From positions 1 through 44,106 of the forward strand of contig SICM01000013.1 in the NCBI GenBank assembly GCA_009694805.1: a stretch of DNA of 44,106 bases, in the 5' to 3' direction. The notes beneath the pieces are model-generated. The model was not told the DNA's origin, did no database searches, and saw only the letters and a list, made by a program, of their open reading frames with translations. The position numbers and the translations under genes were made by a program. Below are positions 23,161 to 32,800 of this stretch, piece after piece. The number at the start of each line of letters is the position of its first letter. Within the stretch, counting starts at the first letter, position 1. This stretch comes from Candidatus Latescibacterota bacterium (GTDB lineage: Bacteria > Latescibacterota > UBA2968 > SICM01).

Positions 23161-24948
23161 TCATCGTTGCCTTTTCGTCTCCCCCTCGCGCACCACGACC
23201 TGCCGGTCAGCGGCCATGCCCGGCAGTCGGTCCACCATCCCGCCCGGCCAGCGGACGGCCACCGAATCCACCTTCGTGGCCGGTCCGAGTCCGAAATGCA
23301 GCCGGAAGTCGTTCTGGGACAGATAACTCGACCCGCTCCGCACCTCCTGCGCCTGCCCCCGCCCGCCCGCCCAGACCCACACCCGAGCCCCGATGCCGTC
23401 CCGGTTGGAGAGGCGGGGATCGGGGACCGGGGACCGGGGATCGGGACCACCCCTCCCTCGATCCTGTTTTTCCTGACCCCTGACCCCTGACCCCTGACCC
23501 CCCATCCCTCCCACCAGCTTCACCTCGATCCAGTGTCCCTGGTTTCCACCCTCATTTTTGAGCAGCGTCGCCGGGCCATTGTTGTTGTTGATGAACACGT
23601 CCACATCCCCATCCTCGTCATAATCCCCGAACGCGGCCCCCCGGCTCACGCGCGGCACGGACAGGTCCGTCCCCGCCTCCCGCGTCACCTCCAGGAATTT
23701 CCCATCCCGCTGGTTGCGAAACAGGAGCGCCGGCTGCGCGTGCGTGCTGCCGACCAGCTCGGCATTGTCCAGGACGTGGCCGTTCACCATCAGCAGGTCG
23801 GGCCAGGCGTCGTTGTCATAGTCCAGAAAATGGACCCCCCAGTGGACGTAGGGGTAGCTCGCGCGCTTGATCCCCGAGAGGGAGGAGACATCGGAGAACA
23901 GGCCGTTCCCCTCGTTGTGGTAGAGGACCGCGCCTTCGAGCTGAAAATGGGTCACCGCGAGGTCCGGCCGGCCATCTCCGTCATAATCCCCGAAGTCCGC
24001 CCCCATGCTCGACATCAGGTTCCCCTCCCCGCCGTATGCCACCCCTGACAGAAGCCCCGCGTCCTCGAAAGTCCCATCCCCCTTGTTCCGGTAGAGGAAG
24101 TCCGGCGTCATGTCGTTGGCCACGTAGATGTCCGTGTCCCCGTCGTCGTCGTAGTCCCCGCAGAGCACCCCCATCGCCTTTCCGGAGGGGTTGAACACCC
24201 CGGCCCGTTCCGTCACGTCCGTGAAGGTCCCGTCCCCGTTGTTATGGTAGAGCCGGTCGCTGACCCCCCTGAAGTTGTCGGGATGGGGATAAAAGAGCGC
24301 GTCGCTGGCCAGGGTCGCGCCAGGGTTCGTCGTGTAGGGCCGGAGGGTTGTGAAGAACGAGGAGATCGAATAGTCCACGTAGTTACCCACGTAGAGGTCG
24401 AGATACCCGTCGCGGTCATAATCCAGAAAGGCGCAGCCCACGCTCCAGACCGAATCCCCGGCCACCCCGGCCTTCCGCGCCACCTCCGTGAACGTCCCAT
24501 CCCCGTTGTTATGAAACAGGCTGTTGGGTCCGTAGCAGGTCACGTAGAGGTCCTCGTACCCGTCATTGTCGTAGTCCCCCACACAGCAGCCCATCCCGTA
24601 GGCCGTGGTCCCCACACCTGCCGGGGACGTGACGTCCGAGAAGCGGCCGCCTCCCTCATTCCGGTAGAGCCGGTTGAGCGGACGCTCGCCCGTGTATCCC
24701 GGCAACACGCCTCCGTTGACGGCAAAGACATCCAGCCTTCCGTCATGATTATAGTCGACGAAGGCGCACCCCGCCCCCATCGTCTCCACGAAGTACTTCT
24801 TCCCCGTCCCCCCGTGGAGGTGTCGGAAGGAGATGCCCGAAGACGCCGTCACGTCCACGAAGCGCGGGGGGTCGGCCCAGAGCCTGACCGGGCAGATCAA
24901 CAGGAGAAGCAGGCAAATATATCGACGCACAGAGGGCCCTCGAATCAT
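23161..24948 (-). CDS. exported FG-GAP/VCBS repeat protein with C-terminal ASPIC/UnbV domain (CRTAC1-like)
   Basis: About 595 residues. A signal peptide (ICLLLLLICPVRLWA) is followed by at least seven FG-GAP/VCBS blade motifs with calcium-type loops (DYNHDGRLDVF, DYDNDGYEDLY, DYDRDGYLDLY, DYDDDGDTDIY, DYDGDGRPDLA, DYDNDAWPDLL, DYDEDGDVDVF). These are expected to form an extracellular beta-propeller. The C-terminal ASPIC/UnbV domain (GHWIEVKLVGG ... SNRDGIGARVWVW) is split by about 33 low-complexity residues encoded by heptamer arrays (23411-23507), still in frame. The start is taken as ATG 24948; GTG 24930, with GAGGG upstream, and TTG 25020 are alternatives. Such proteins are exported adhesion- or binding-like proteins of unknown role. 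Confidence 0.88.
   Translation of the reverse strand: MIRGPSVRRYICLLLLLICPVRLWADPPRFVDVTASSGISFRHLHGGTGKKYFVETMGAGCAFVDYNHDGRLDVFAVNGGVLPGYTGERPLNRLYRNEGGGRFSDVTSPAGVGTTAYGMGCCVGDYDNDGYEDLYVTCYGPNSLFHNNGDGTFTEVARKAGVAGDSVWSVGCAFLDYDRDGYLDLYVGNYVDYSISSFFTTLRPYTTNPGATLASDALFYPHPDNFRGVSDRLYHNNGDGTFTDVTERAGVFNPSGKAMGVLCGDYDDDGDTDIYVANDMTPDFLYRNKGDGTFEDAGLLSGVAYGGEGNLMSSMGADFGDYDGDGRPDLAVTHFQLEGAVLYHNEGNGLFSDVSSLSGIKRASYPYVHWGVHFLDYDNDAWPDLLMVNGHVLDNAELVGSTHAQPALLFRNQRDGKFLEVTREAGTDLSVPRVSRGAAFGDYDEDGDVDVFINNNNGPATLLKNEGGNQGHWIEVKLVGGMGGQGSGVRGQEKQDRGRGGPDPRSPVPDPRLSNRDGIGARVWVWAGGRGQAQEVRSGSSYLSQNDFRLHFGLGPATKVDSVAVRWPGGMVDRLPGMAADRQVVVREGETKRQR
23411..23507. repeat. heptamer arrays inside the ASPIC domain coding region
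   Basis: GGGGATC/GGGGACC units with a 7-bp period (about 23414-23441) are followed, after a short spacer, by four exact CTGACCC units (about 23475-23503) of opposite G/C polarity. The pair interrupts the conserved run EVKLVGG...SNRDGIGARV without breaking the frame. Confidence 0.8.
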
Positions 24949-25113
24949 TGTATCAGGAAGAGTCGGTGAGGTTCTTTCGGTTGGACCCCTAAAATAACTC
25001 AAAACAAACCGGATTGGCAACAGGGTTTTTTCCTTTTCACGGCTCCTGGAACCTGATCTGCAATGAACACGGCAGGGTTTGAACAGATTTCGACAAAATA
25101 TTTAACAAAATGA

Positions 25114-25144
25114 TTGATCAAAAGTCTACATTTAGGTATATAAT
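25114..25144 (+). promoter_or_regulatory. probable sigma-70-type promoter
   Basis: TTGATC (25114-25119) and TATATA (25137-25142, 17-bp spacer), or TATAAT (25139-25144, 19-bp spacer), lie in a conspicuously AT-rich island of the divergent 24949-25223 spacer, 80 bp upstream of the gene at 25224. No other feature is visible in this spacer. Confidence 0.55.
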
Positions 25145-25223
25145 CCTAACACTACACTACGAACCTGGGATTTCGAGGAAGGGCCTGGAGAATTTCCCAC
25201 GTTATTTTCCAAGGAGAAAGTCG

Positions 25224-26849
25224 ATGCCAACCATAGACGCTCAAAAAATAGGCTGGAAGGCAGTCAGCAAAACAGGGGTCGTGGCCGCCGGGGGCGCTCC
25301 GGCCGTGGCCGCCGGGATTGAGATTCTGGACCGGGGGGGGAATGCGGCGGACGCGGGGGCAGCCACCATCTTTGCGCTCAACGTCACGGACCACGGCGCC
25401 TGCTCCATCGGCGGGGAGGTCCCTCTCCTGATCTATGACGCCAAAAACCGCGAGACGAAGGCACTCTCCGGCATGGGCCGCGCCCCGCTCTCCCAGGACG
25501 CCATCGACTGGTACATGAAGAACGGGATCCCTCCGAAGGACATCAAAATGGCCCCCGTCCCCTCGGTCGTGGACCTCTGCATCACCACCCTCCAGCGATA
25601 CGGCACGATGTCGTTGGAGACGATCATTGCGCCCACCCTGGCCCTCCTGGACGCGGGTAAGGAGGACTGGCATCCGAGGCTCGCGGTCACCCTGCGCCGG
25701 ATGGTCGAGGAGGAGCGGCTCACCTCCGGGACCCGCGAGGAGAAACTCCAGGCCGCCACGGACCGGTTCTACGGGCGGAACAAGCATCGCAACGACATCG
25801 CGGAAGACCTCGAAGCCTTTTACATCGAAAAGGGCGGGTTCCTCCGCAGGGCGGACCTCGCGGCCCACGTCACGACCGTGGAAGACCCGGTGACCGTGAA
25901 CTACCGGGGCTACACGGTCTGCAAGTGCGGCACCTGGACCCAGGGGCCTTACCTCTGCCAGGCCCTGCGCCTGCTGGAGGGCTTCGACCTGAAGGCCATG
26001 GGACAGTTCTCAGCGGATTATGTGCACGTGGTCACGGAGGCCATCAAACTGGCCATGGCCGACCGCGACGAATACTACGCCGACCCGGCCTTCGCGGGCG
26101 TCCCCATGGGGACGCTGCTCTCCGACGCCTACACCGAGATGCGCCGCCCGCTGATCGACACGCAGAAGGCCTCCCTGGAGGCCCGTCCCGGCGACCCCTA
26201 CCGCATGAAACCCCTGAAAGGGGGGGGCGTCTTCCGTCCGGGGACCGGCGGGACCACGACCTGCGTGGTGGCCGACCGCTGGGGCAACGTGGTCTCGGCC
26301 ACGCCGAGCGCCAACGTCTACCACGAAGGCGGCAGCGGACGGGCCGGGGTCTCCTTTGGCAACCGCCTGCGCAGCCTCAACACCACCCCGGGGCATCCCA
26401 ACTGCATCATGCCCGGCAAGCGCCCGCGCATCACCCTCACCCCCACGCTGGTCCTCAAGGAGGGCAGGCCGATCCTGGCCATCAGCGTGGCCGGCGGGGA
26501 CCTGCAGGATCAGACGACCCTGAACCTCCTGCTCGATTTCGTCGAGTTTGGCATGCAGCCCGAGACCGCCGTCATCGCACCGCGCTTCGCCACGGCCCAT
26601 CACCAGGATTCGTTCGACCCCAACCCCCACCGCGAGCAGACGTTCAAGCAGGCGGGGTCGCTGACCATCAGCGAGAGCGTCGGGCAGAACGTCCGGGAGG
26701 ACCTGGCCCGGCGCGGCCATCAGGTCACGACCACGCCGGGGGCCATCGCAAACCCGGTCATGATCTACATCGACCAGCGCAGCGGAACGCTCCACGCCGC
26801 CGGCGATCCGGCCGCCCGCCGTCACGCGGCGGGTCTGGGCGAGAAATAA
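25224..26849 (+). CDS. gamma-glutamyltransferase family protein
   Basis: A 541-residue Ntn-hydrolase of the gamma-glutamyltranspeptidase family. The large-subunit start pattern is visible (VVAAGGAPAVAAGIEILDRG, NAADAGAATIFALNV, SIGGEVPLLIYD). The small subunit would begin at the nucleophile Thr344 in GTGGTTTCVVADRWGNVV, where the usual TTHxS reads TTTCV, so the nucleophile is kept but the next His is Thr. PGKRPRITLTPTLVLKEGRP and SVAGGDLQDQT are the usual small-subunit motifs. No signal peptide is present, so it is predicted cytosolic, unlike classical GGT. The ATG at 25224 has AGGAGA 6 bp upstream; an open frame runs upstream to 25110 but is AT-rich promoter DNA. The substrate may not be glutathione. 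Confidence 0.88.
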   Translation: MPTIDAQKIGWKAVSKTGVVAAGGAPAVAAGIEILDRGGNAADAGAATIFALNVTDHGACSIGGEVPLLIYDAKNRETKALSGMGRAPLSQDAIDWYMKNGIPPKDIKMAPVPSVVDLCITTLQRYGTMSLETIIAPTLALLDAGKEDWHPRLAVTLRRMVEEERLTSGTREEKLQAATDRFYGRNKHRNDIAEDLEAFYIEKGGFLRRADLAAHVTTVEDPVTVNYRGYTVCKCGTWTQGPYLCQALRLLEGFDLKAMGQFSADYVHVVTEAIKLAMADRDEYYADPAFAGVPMGTLLSDAYTEMRRPLIDTQKASLEARPGDPYRMKPLKGGGVFRPGTGGTTTCVVADRWGNVVSATPSANVYHEGGSGRAGVSFGNRLRSLNTTPGHPNCIMPGKRPRITLTPTLVLKEGRPILAISVAGGDLQDQTTLNLLLDFVEFGMQPETAVIAPRFATAHHQDSFDPNPHREQTFKQAGSLTISESVGQNVREDLARRGHQVTTTPGAIANPVMIYIDQRSGTLHAAGDPAARRHAAGLGEK

Positions 26850-26876
26850 AGATTTTCGCATCTTGCGAGAGGGGAT

Positions 26877-27902
26877 ATGAAGGTTCTCATCATTGGGGGC
26901 ACCCGCTACATGGGGCGCGTCGCCGTCCAGCGTCTGCTTGAACGCGGGGACAGCGTCACGGTCTTTTCGAGGGGCAATGTCCAGCCGGAGTGGTGGGACC
27001 AGGTGGCGCACATCCCCGGAGACCGCAAGGATCGGGCGGACTTCAGCGCCCGCCTGAAGGGAAAGACCTTCGACGCGGTGATCGATACGCAGGCCTTCCA
27101 GAAGGAAGATGTCGAATCCTCGGCGGAGGTCTTCCGGGGGAATGTGGGCCGCTATCTCATGGTCAGCACCGGGTCCGTGTACCTGGACGGCAAGCTGGAC
27201 TTCTCGGCACACTGTCCGTTCCGGGAGTCGGATGTGGACTGGAGGGCGCTCGACTACACCTACCCGGAAGGGGAGGACCCCTACGGCGTGGGCAAGCGCC
27301 ACTGTGAAAAATGGCTCTGCGAAAACAGCCCGATGCCGTACACGATCATCCGGGTCCCCGCCGTGATGGGCTGGGACGACCCGACCGGCCGGATGTGGTG
27401 GTGGGTGCAACGGGCGCTGGACGGGAAGGGGGTCCTCATCCCGATGGAGCACCGGGCCCCCTTCCGCACGCTGTATATGGAGGATGCCGCGTCGAATTTC
27501 CTCCGGGCCCTGGATTCCCCCCGGGCGGCCAACCGGACCTATCACATCGCCACGCAGGAGGTCCTGACCCCGGAGCGATGGGCAGGGCTCATCTATCAGG
27601 CCGCAGGGCACGAATGCAGGATCACCTACGTCCCGGAGCAGGTGATCCGGAGCCAGGAGGTCCTCAACGCCTACGCGCCCCCCCTGACCCGGCCCATCCC
27701 CTACATCCACGACCTGTCCAGGGCAGAGGACGATTTCGGTTTCCAGACCACGCCCGTGGCGCAGTGGATTCAAAGGACCGTGGATTGGTACAGAGAGAAC
27801 CCTCCGAGCGCCCCCTCCAAAGGCTACGAGCATCGAGAGGCCGAAGGGGCGCTGATGGAGAGATGGAACCCGGCGTTTGAGAGGTTCGTTTCGCAGTTCT
27901 GA
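26877..27902 (+). CDS. NAD-dependent epimerase/dehydratase (extended SDR)
   Basis: A 341-residue extended short-chain dehydrogenase. The nucleotide-binding motif is IIGGTRYMGR (residues 5-14), and the catalytic YxxxK is present as YGVGK, with STGSVY supplying the Ser. The C-terminal half (FRTLYMEDAASNFLRALD, HIATQEVLTPERWA) matches sugar-nucleotide epimerase-like proteins. It starts 27 bp after the gamma-glutamyltransferase gene, with GAGAGGGG before the ATG, so the two are probably co-transcribed. Its substrate is unknown; the arrangement is also like plant chloroplast RNA-binding epimerase homologues, which are not nucleotide-sugar enzymes. Confidence 0.85.
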   Translation: MKVLIIGGTRYMGRVAVQRLLERGDSVTVFSRGNVQPEWWDQVAHIPGDRKDRADFSARLKGKTFDAVIDTQAFQKEDVESSAEVFRGNVGRYLMVSTGSVYLDGKLDFSAHCPFRESDVDWRALDYTYPEGEDPYGVGKRHCEKWLCENSPMPYTIIRVPAVMGWDDPTGRMWWWVQRALDGKGVLIPMEHRAPFRTLYMEDAASNFLRALDSPRAANRTYHIATQEVLTPERWAGLIYQAAGHECRITYVPEQVIRSQEVLNAYAPPLTRPIPYIHDLSRAEDDFGFQTTPVAQWIQRTVDWYRENPPSAPSKGYEHREAEGALMERWNPAFERFVSQF

Positions 27903-27994
27903 GAAGGGGCGATTCCTACGCCGCCCTCCTACGTCAGGCGGATAAACCGGCCTGTTCCGGGCCATCCATTGCCATCTCAAATCTGGAGACACTC

Positions 27995-29212
27995 GTGGCT
28001 GAAAAGTACGATCCATCGAAACCCTGGAAGATCGACGTCGACATCCTGCGCAGTTCGCAGTACGAAGGGCTCAGCGAGGGACTGCTGTATCTGGACGAAC
28101 AGGACCGGCTCTGGCTGCCGGTGAACATCTCCTTCGATGCGACCCAGAGCACGGACGCCTGGAGGGCGGTGCAGACCAACCTCCTGCTCACGTCGGAGGA
28201 CAGGGGGCTGACGTGGGAGCACACGGACCGCCCGTGGCCCGGCCCCGACCACCGCCGCACCACGCTGTCCGACGGCACGATCCTGGAAATGGGCACCAGC
28301 GGCTGGTTCCGATACCCCCGGTCGGAGGTCGCGCGCCTCGAGGCCGAGGGCTACTTCGTCTGGGACCTGGGCCCGCAACACAACTATTGCGCCATCATCT
28401 ACGACCTGTTTCAGAAGCGGTCGACCGACGGCGGCCGCACCTGGGAGAAGCGGCAGATCGAAGCGCAACTCCCCTTCTTCGCCCACTTTGTCGCCCGTGG
28501 GCCCCTGCGGCTGCTCGACGACGGCTCGCTCGTCTTCCTCGCCTACGGCTACGACAGGGAGAACCGGAAGCCCTGCCGAAACGAAGGACTTCTCTCCGGC
28601 TACACGTGGGGCCGCAGCAGCGTCTACTGCGTGCGCTCCACCGACGGCGGGGAGACGTGGGACCTCGTCCAGATGGCGGATGGCCGGCACTCTCCAGCCG
28701 ACCAGGGCTTCACGGAGACCTTCCCGATCATCCACAGCGACGGGGACATGTTCGTGATGCTCCGGACCGAACTGGGCACCCACGCCTACTCGGTTTCTTC
28801 ATCAGACGGCGGCAGGACCTGGACGCAGCCCGCCCGGACGCCGATTCTCGCCAAACACCCCCTCCCGACGGCCCTGCGCGACGGCACGGTCGTCTGCTCC
28901 TACCAGCGCCGTTTCGCCCAGCCTTTCGGCGTGCGCGCGCGTTTCACCTCAGACCGGGGGCAGACGTGGAGCGAGGAGACCGTCCTCCGCGACGACATCC
29001 CGATCTCCGACGGCCTCACCGGCCCGAACTCCGTGGAGTTCTCCGACGGGACGTTGTTCACCTCGTTCGGTGCGAAGAAGTACGATGACCAGGGCCGCGA
29101 GTGGCCTTTCGTCGGCGGCTGCCACTGGACGCGCAGCTACCGCCGGCCTTACGGCCCCCTGCTCGACGTGCCCCCGCCGGGCGAGAAATACAACTCCCGT
29201 GGTGAACGCTGA
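27995..29212 (+). CDS. sialidase-family (Asp-box) six-bladed propeller protein
   Basis: A 405-residue protein with five Asp-box motifs (SxDxGxTW): TSEDRGLTW, STDGGRTW, STDGGETW, SSDGGRTW and TSDRGQTW. This marks the sialidase/neuraminidase beta-propeller fold. There is no signal peptide. The classical sialidase FRIP motif is not obvious, so hydrolysis of sialic acid is not established; many such proteins are glycosidases of other specificity. The start is GTG 27995 with GGAG 6 bp upstream. The 92-bp gap before it holds no visible feature. Confidence 0.82.
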   Translation: MAEKYDPSKPWKIDVDILRSSQYEGLSEGLLYLDEQDRLWLPVNISFDATQSTDAWRAVQTNLLLTSEDRGLTWEHTDRPWPGPDHRRTTLSDGTILEMGTSGWFRYPRSEVARLEAEGYFVWDLGPQHNYCAIIYDLFQKRSTDGGRTWEKRQIEAQLPFFAHFVARGPLRLLDDGSLVFLAYGYDRENRKPCRNEGLLSGYTWGRSSVYCVRSTDGGETWDLVQMADGRHSPADQGFTETFPIIHSDGDMFVMLRTELGTHAYSVSSSDGGRTWTQPARTPILAKHPLPTALRDGTVVCSYQRRFAQPFGVRARFTSDRGQTWSEETVLRDDIPISDGLTGPNSVEFSDGTLFTSFGAKKYDDQGREWPFVGGCHWTRSYRRPYGPLLDVPPPGEKYNSRGER

Positions 29213-29245
29213 CCCCTGTCCCTGTACACAACCTTCTGGAGGCGC

Positions 29246-30172
29246 ATGGCCCTTCCCACCCCTCGGATGAAATCTTCACCCGTCCTCTGGTGCACAGTTC
29301 TAATCATCGCGCTCATCGGCACGGCGGCAGGAACCTCCGGAGCGGGTCCGGCGTCTGGGACGTCTCCCGGCGGTCAGGCCCCTGCCCGCGAGGCCCCCGG
29401 GGAATGGCTGGGCCTCTCGGGCAGGCTCCGGGCGATCATCGAAACGCCCACCGGCCTGCTCCAGAACCCCCTGTTCCGCGCCACCTCCTCTCCCCTGCGC
29501 ACGCCCGGGGTACACGACGTGGGTCTCGTGACCCCGAAGGGCGACCCCTTCTACATCCTCTCGATCCTCCCTTTCGGGGAGAAGAAGGACGGGACCCTCA
29601 AGACCTACCGCATGGGACACTGGCCGCAGGCCGCGCAAAGCGCGCTCAACCCGGGCTACGCCCAGCCGTCCGGCTTCATCGAGGTGACCCCGGAGAACCA
29701 GTACACGCCGGTCTCCGAGCACTTCCGGCTGTGTGACTTCCTGACGCACGATCAGACCGAAGTCTGGCCCAAGTTCCTGGTCCTCCGGCCCCCGCTGCTC
29801 GACAAGCTCGAACTCCTCTCGGAAGCGCTCCGGAGGCGCGGCCTCCCCAGCCGCCTGCACGTGATGTCCGGCTTCCGCACACCCCGGTACAACGCGCTCG
29901 GCGTGGGACGGGGGGGACGGGCGAGCCACAGCCGGCACATGTACGGCGACGCCGCCGACGTCTTCGTGGACGCCGACCGGGACAACATGATGGACGACCT
30001 GGACGGGGACGGGAAGGTGACGGTGAAAGACGCCCGCCTGCTCTACGCGGTGGCCGAGGCCATTGAGGAGCAGTACCCCCGCCTCGCAGGGGGCCTCTCC
30101 CCCTACCCCGCGACCTCCGCCCACGGGCCGTTTGTACACGTGGATGTGCGGGGCGTCAGGGCCCGATGGTAA
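29246..30172 (+). CDS. exported M15-type peptidase (D,D/L,D-carboxypeptidase-like) with an EF-hand-type loop
   Basis: A 308-residue protein with an N-terminal signal segment (SSPVLWCTVLIIALIGTAAG). The C-terminal domain has the zinc motifs of peptidase M15A / YcbK-like enzymes: MSGFRTPRYNA, SRHMYGDAADVFVD (the SxHxxGxAxD pattern) and GPFVHVDVRG. Between them lies DLDGDGKVTVKDARLL, a calcium-binding loop of the dockerin/EF-hand type. It is predicted to act on peptidoglycan stem peptides in the periplasm. GGAGG lies 3 bp before the ATG at 29246; the ATG at 29267 is an alternative and begins closer to the signal peptide. Confidence 0.82.
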   Translation: MALPTPRMKSSPVLWCTVLIIALIGTAAGTSGAGPASGTSPGGQAPAREAPGEWLGLSGRLRAIIETPTGLLQNPLFRATSSPLRTPGVHDVGLVTPKGDPFYILSILPFGEKKDGTLKTYRMGHWPQAAQSALNPGYAQPSGFIEVTPENQYTPVSEHFRLCDFLTHDQTEVWPKFLVLRPPLLDKLELLSEALRRRGLPSRLHVMSGFRTPRYNALGVGRGGRASHSRHMYGDAADVFVDADRDNMMDDLDGDGKVTVKDARLLYAVAEAIEEQYPRLAGGLSPYPATSAHGPFVHVDVRGVRARW

Positions 30173-30205
30173 ATATCACCTGCGATGAAACAAGGAGAGA
30201 TGGCC

Positions 30206-31189
30206 ATGCAACTGGGGATGATCGGCCTGGGGAGAATGGGGGCGAACATCGTGCGGCGTTTGATGCGGGGAGGGCATCCGTGCGTCGTGTTCGACCTGAA
30301 CCCGGATAACGCGAAGGGGCTGGTCGCCGAAGGGGCGACAGGGGCCACGTCCCTGGACGACTTCGTGAGCCAACTGAGCAGGCCGCGGGCCGTATGGATC
30401 ATGGTCCCGGCGGGGGACCCGACGGAACAGACCGTCCTGGCGCTGGCCGGACGCCTGGAACCGGGCGACATCGTCATCGACGGCGGCAACTCCCACTACA
30501 AGGACGACGTGCGACGCGCCAGGGTCCTGAAGGAGAAGGGCATCCATTACGTGGATGCGGGCACGAGCGGGGGCATCTGGGGCCTGGAGCGGGGCTACTG
30601 CCTGATGATCGGGGGGGACGCGGAGGTCGTCAAATATCTAACGCCTATTTTCAAGACCCTCGCGCCGGGGCGCGGGAAGATCCCCCGTACCCCGGGACGC
30701 GAAAACACGGAGAGCACGGCCGAGGAAGGCTACCTCCACTGCGGCCCATCCGGCGCCGGGCATTTCGCCAAAATGATCCACAACGGCATCGAATACGGGT
30801 TGATGCAGGCCTTTGCGGAGGGATTCGATATTTTACGGCACGCGGACGCGAAGGAACTGCCCGAAGACCATCGCTACGATTTCAACCTGACCGACATCGC
30901 CGAGGTGTGGCGGCGGGGGAGCGTCGTCGAATCCTGGCTCCTGGACCTGGCCGCAACGGCCCTTCTGGAGAACCCCACGCTCTCGGACTATACCGGTTTT
31001 GTACAGGATTCTGGCGAAGGGCGCTGGACGATCATGGCCGCGATTGAAGAAGCCGTGCCGGCCGACGTGCTCTCGGCATCCCTCTACACGCGCTTCCGTT
31101 CGCGGCAGGAGCACACCTTCGGGGAGAAGTTGCTGTCCGCCATGCGGCACAAGTTCGGCGGGCACACGGAACGCCCGTCGGGAGGATGA
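30206..31189 (+). CDS. gnd: 6-phosphogluconate dehydrogenase (decarboxylating), short GndA/YqeC type
   Basis: A 327-residue enzyme that converts 6-phosphogluconate to ribulose 5-phosphate and CO2. Cofactor motif [14 protein letters not shown] (GxGxxG), the substrate-binding [22 protein letters not shown] and catalytic [19 protein letters not shown] are all present. The length matches the short type rather than the 470-residue type. ATG 30206 has AAGGAGA upstream at good spacing; ATG 30185 and 30200 lie before or too close to that site. It ends 3 bp before zwf, forming an oxidative pentose-phosphate operon. Confidence 0.94.
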   Translation: MQLGMIGLGRMGANIVRRLMRGGHPCVVFDLNPDNAKGLVAEGATGATSLDDFVSQLSRPRAVWIMVPAGDPTEQTVLALAGRLEPGDIVIDGGNSHYKDDVRRARVLKEKGIHYVDAGTSGGIWGLERGYCLMIGGDAEVVKYLTPIFKTLAPGRGKIPRTPGRENTESTAEEGYLHCGPSGAGHFAKMIHNGIEYGLMQAFAEGFDILRHADAKELPEDHRYDFNLTDIAEVWRRGSVVESWLLDLAATALLENPTLSDYTGFVQDSGEGRWTIMAAIEEAVPADVLSASLYTRFRSRQEHTFGEKLLSAMRHKFGGHTERPSGG

Positions 31190-31192
31190 AGG

Positions 31193-32732
31193 ATGGAACG
31201 CGCGGAGGAGAGGAACGGGAGGGACGAAGCGCCCGGGCGGGCGGGGGACCCCTGTGTCATGGTGATCTTCGGCGCGTCCGGGGACCTGACCAGGCGCAAG
31301 CTCATCCCCGCGCTCTACAACCTGGCCAGGGAGAAACTCCTGCCCAGAGCGTTTGCCGTCATCGGCATGAGCCGTCGGGAGATGAGCGACGAGGATTTCC
31401 GGGGGAAGGTCGGGCAGGATCTCCAGGAGTTTGCCACGGGGCCGGTCGATCCCGAACTCTCCCAGGAGTTCGTCCAGCGGTTCTACCATTTGTCGGGCGA
31501 TGTCCAGGATGCGGGGGCTTACCAGCGGCTTCAGGGCCTGCTGGAGGAGGTCAACCAGCGGCACGACACGCAGGGGAACACCCTCTACTACCTCGCCCTG
31601 GCCCCGGACCTCTTCTCCCCGGCCGTCCAGCGCCTGGGCGCCGCTGGCCTGGTCCGTGAGGAGAACGGGGTGTGGCGTCGGGTCATCATCGAAAAGCCGT
31701 TCGGAAACGACCTGGAATCGGCCTGCGCCCTCAATCGTGAGATCCGACAGGTGCTGAGCGAAGACCAGATCTACCGCATCGACCACTATCTGGGCAAAGA
31801 GACCGTGCAGAACATCCTGGTCTTCCGCTTCGCCAACGGCATCTTCGAGCCCATCTGGAACCATCGCTACATCGACCACGTGCAGATCACCGTCGCAGAG
31901 GACCTCGGCGCCGAACACCGGGGCGGATACTACAACGCGGCCGGGGCGCTGCGGGACATGGTCCCGAACCACATCTTCCAGTTGATCAGCCTCATGGCGA
32001 TGGAGCCCCCGATCTCCTTCGAGGCGGACGCCGTGCGCGACGAGCAGACCAAGGTCCTGCACGCCCTGAAACCCATGACCCCGGAGGAGGTCCTCCGCCG
32101 CGCCGTACGGGGACAGTATGGCGAAGGCACGGTCGGCGGCGAGCACGTGCCCGGCTACCGCTCGGAGCCGGACGTCGCCCCAGACTCCCGCACCGAGACG
32201 TTTGTGGCGCTGAAGCTCTTCATAGACAGCTGGCGCTGGGCCGACGTGCCCTTCTACCTCAGGACCGGAAAACGCCTTCCCAGGCGCGTCACCGAGATCG
32301 CCATCCAGTTCAAGCGGCCCCCCCTTCGTGCTGTTCAGCAAGACCCCTGTCGAGCGCCTGGCGCCCAACCAGCTGGTCCTCCATATTCAGCCCGACGAGG
32401 GCATCTCATTGAGCTTTGACGCCAAAGTGCCCGGCACCCTGGTGCGCCTGGGGACGGTCGACATGGACTTTAACTACGAGGACCACTTCGGCAGCACCCC
32501 GAGCACGGGTTACGAGCGATTGCTGTATGACTGCACGATAGGGGATGCCACCCTGTTCCGGCGAGCCAGCATGGTGGAGGCGAGCTGGATTGCGGTCGCG
32601 CCGATTCTGGACGTCTGGAAGGTCCTGCCCCCTCGCGATTTCCCCAACTACGCGGCAGGGACGTGGGGGCCGAAGGAGGCGGAAGACCTGATGGCGCGCG
32701 ATGGACGGCAGTGGAGAAAGCTCGACAAATGA
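31193..32732 (+). CDS. zwf: glucose-6-phosphate dehydrogenase, interrupted by a +1 frameshift in a C7 tract
   Basis: It catalyses the first step of the oxidative pentose-phosphate pathway. Motifs are [20 protein letters not shown] (cofactor site), [14 protein letters not shown] (active-site RIDHYLGKE), [15 protein letters not shown], and after the shift [20 protein letters not shown] and [14 protein letters not shown]. The first frame ends at 32419 in unrelated residues, and the second frame picks up the family sequence from about 32325. Seven Cs at 32318-32324 (CGG followed by C7 and TTCGTG) should be six to keep one frame; the total of 1540 nt fits 512 residues plus one extra base. It is either a sequencing/assembly error, a recent mutation or a slippery site. 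The start ATG lies 3 bp after gnd. Confidence 0.88.
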
Positions 32733-32746
32733 AGCGCCCCGAAAAC

Positions 32747-32771
32747 AAAAACCGCACCCGTTCAGGTGCGG
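32747..32771 (-). terminator. rho-independent terminator of the 32801-33346 gene
   Basis: CCGCACC (32752-32758) and GGTGCGG (32765-32771) form a 7-bp stem with a 6-nt loop. On the minus strand it is followed by TTTTTGTTTT. It separates the convergent zwf gene and the cohesin-like gene. Confidence 0.8.
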
Positions 32772-32800
32772 CTCGCCACGACTGCGCTCGATTTTCTGAC

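Noticed and set aside
26010-28016. Minus-strand 668-codon open frame opposite the gamma-glutamyltransferase and epimerase genes
   Set aside because: Antisense shadow; both sense genes have intact family motifs.
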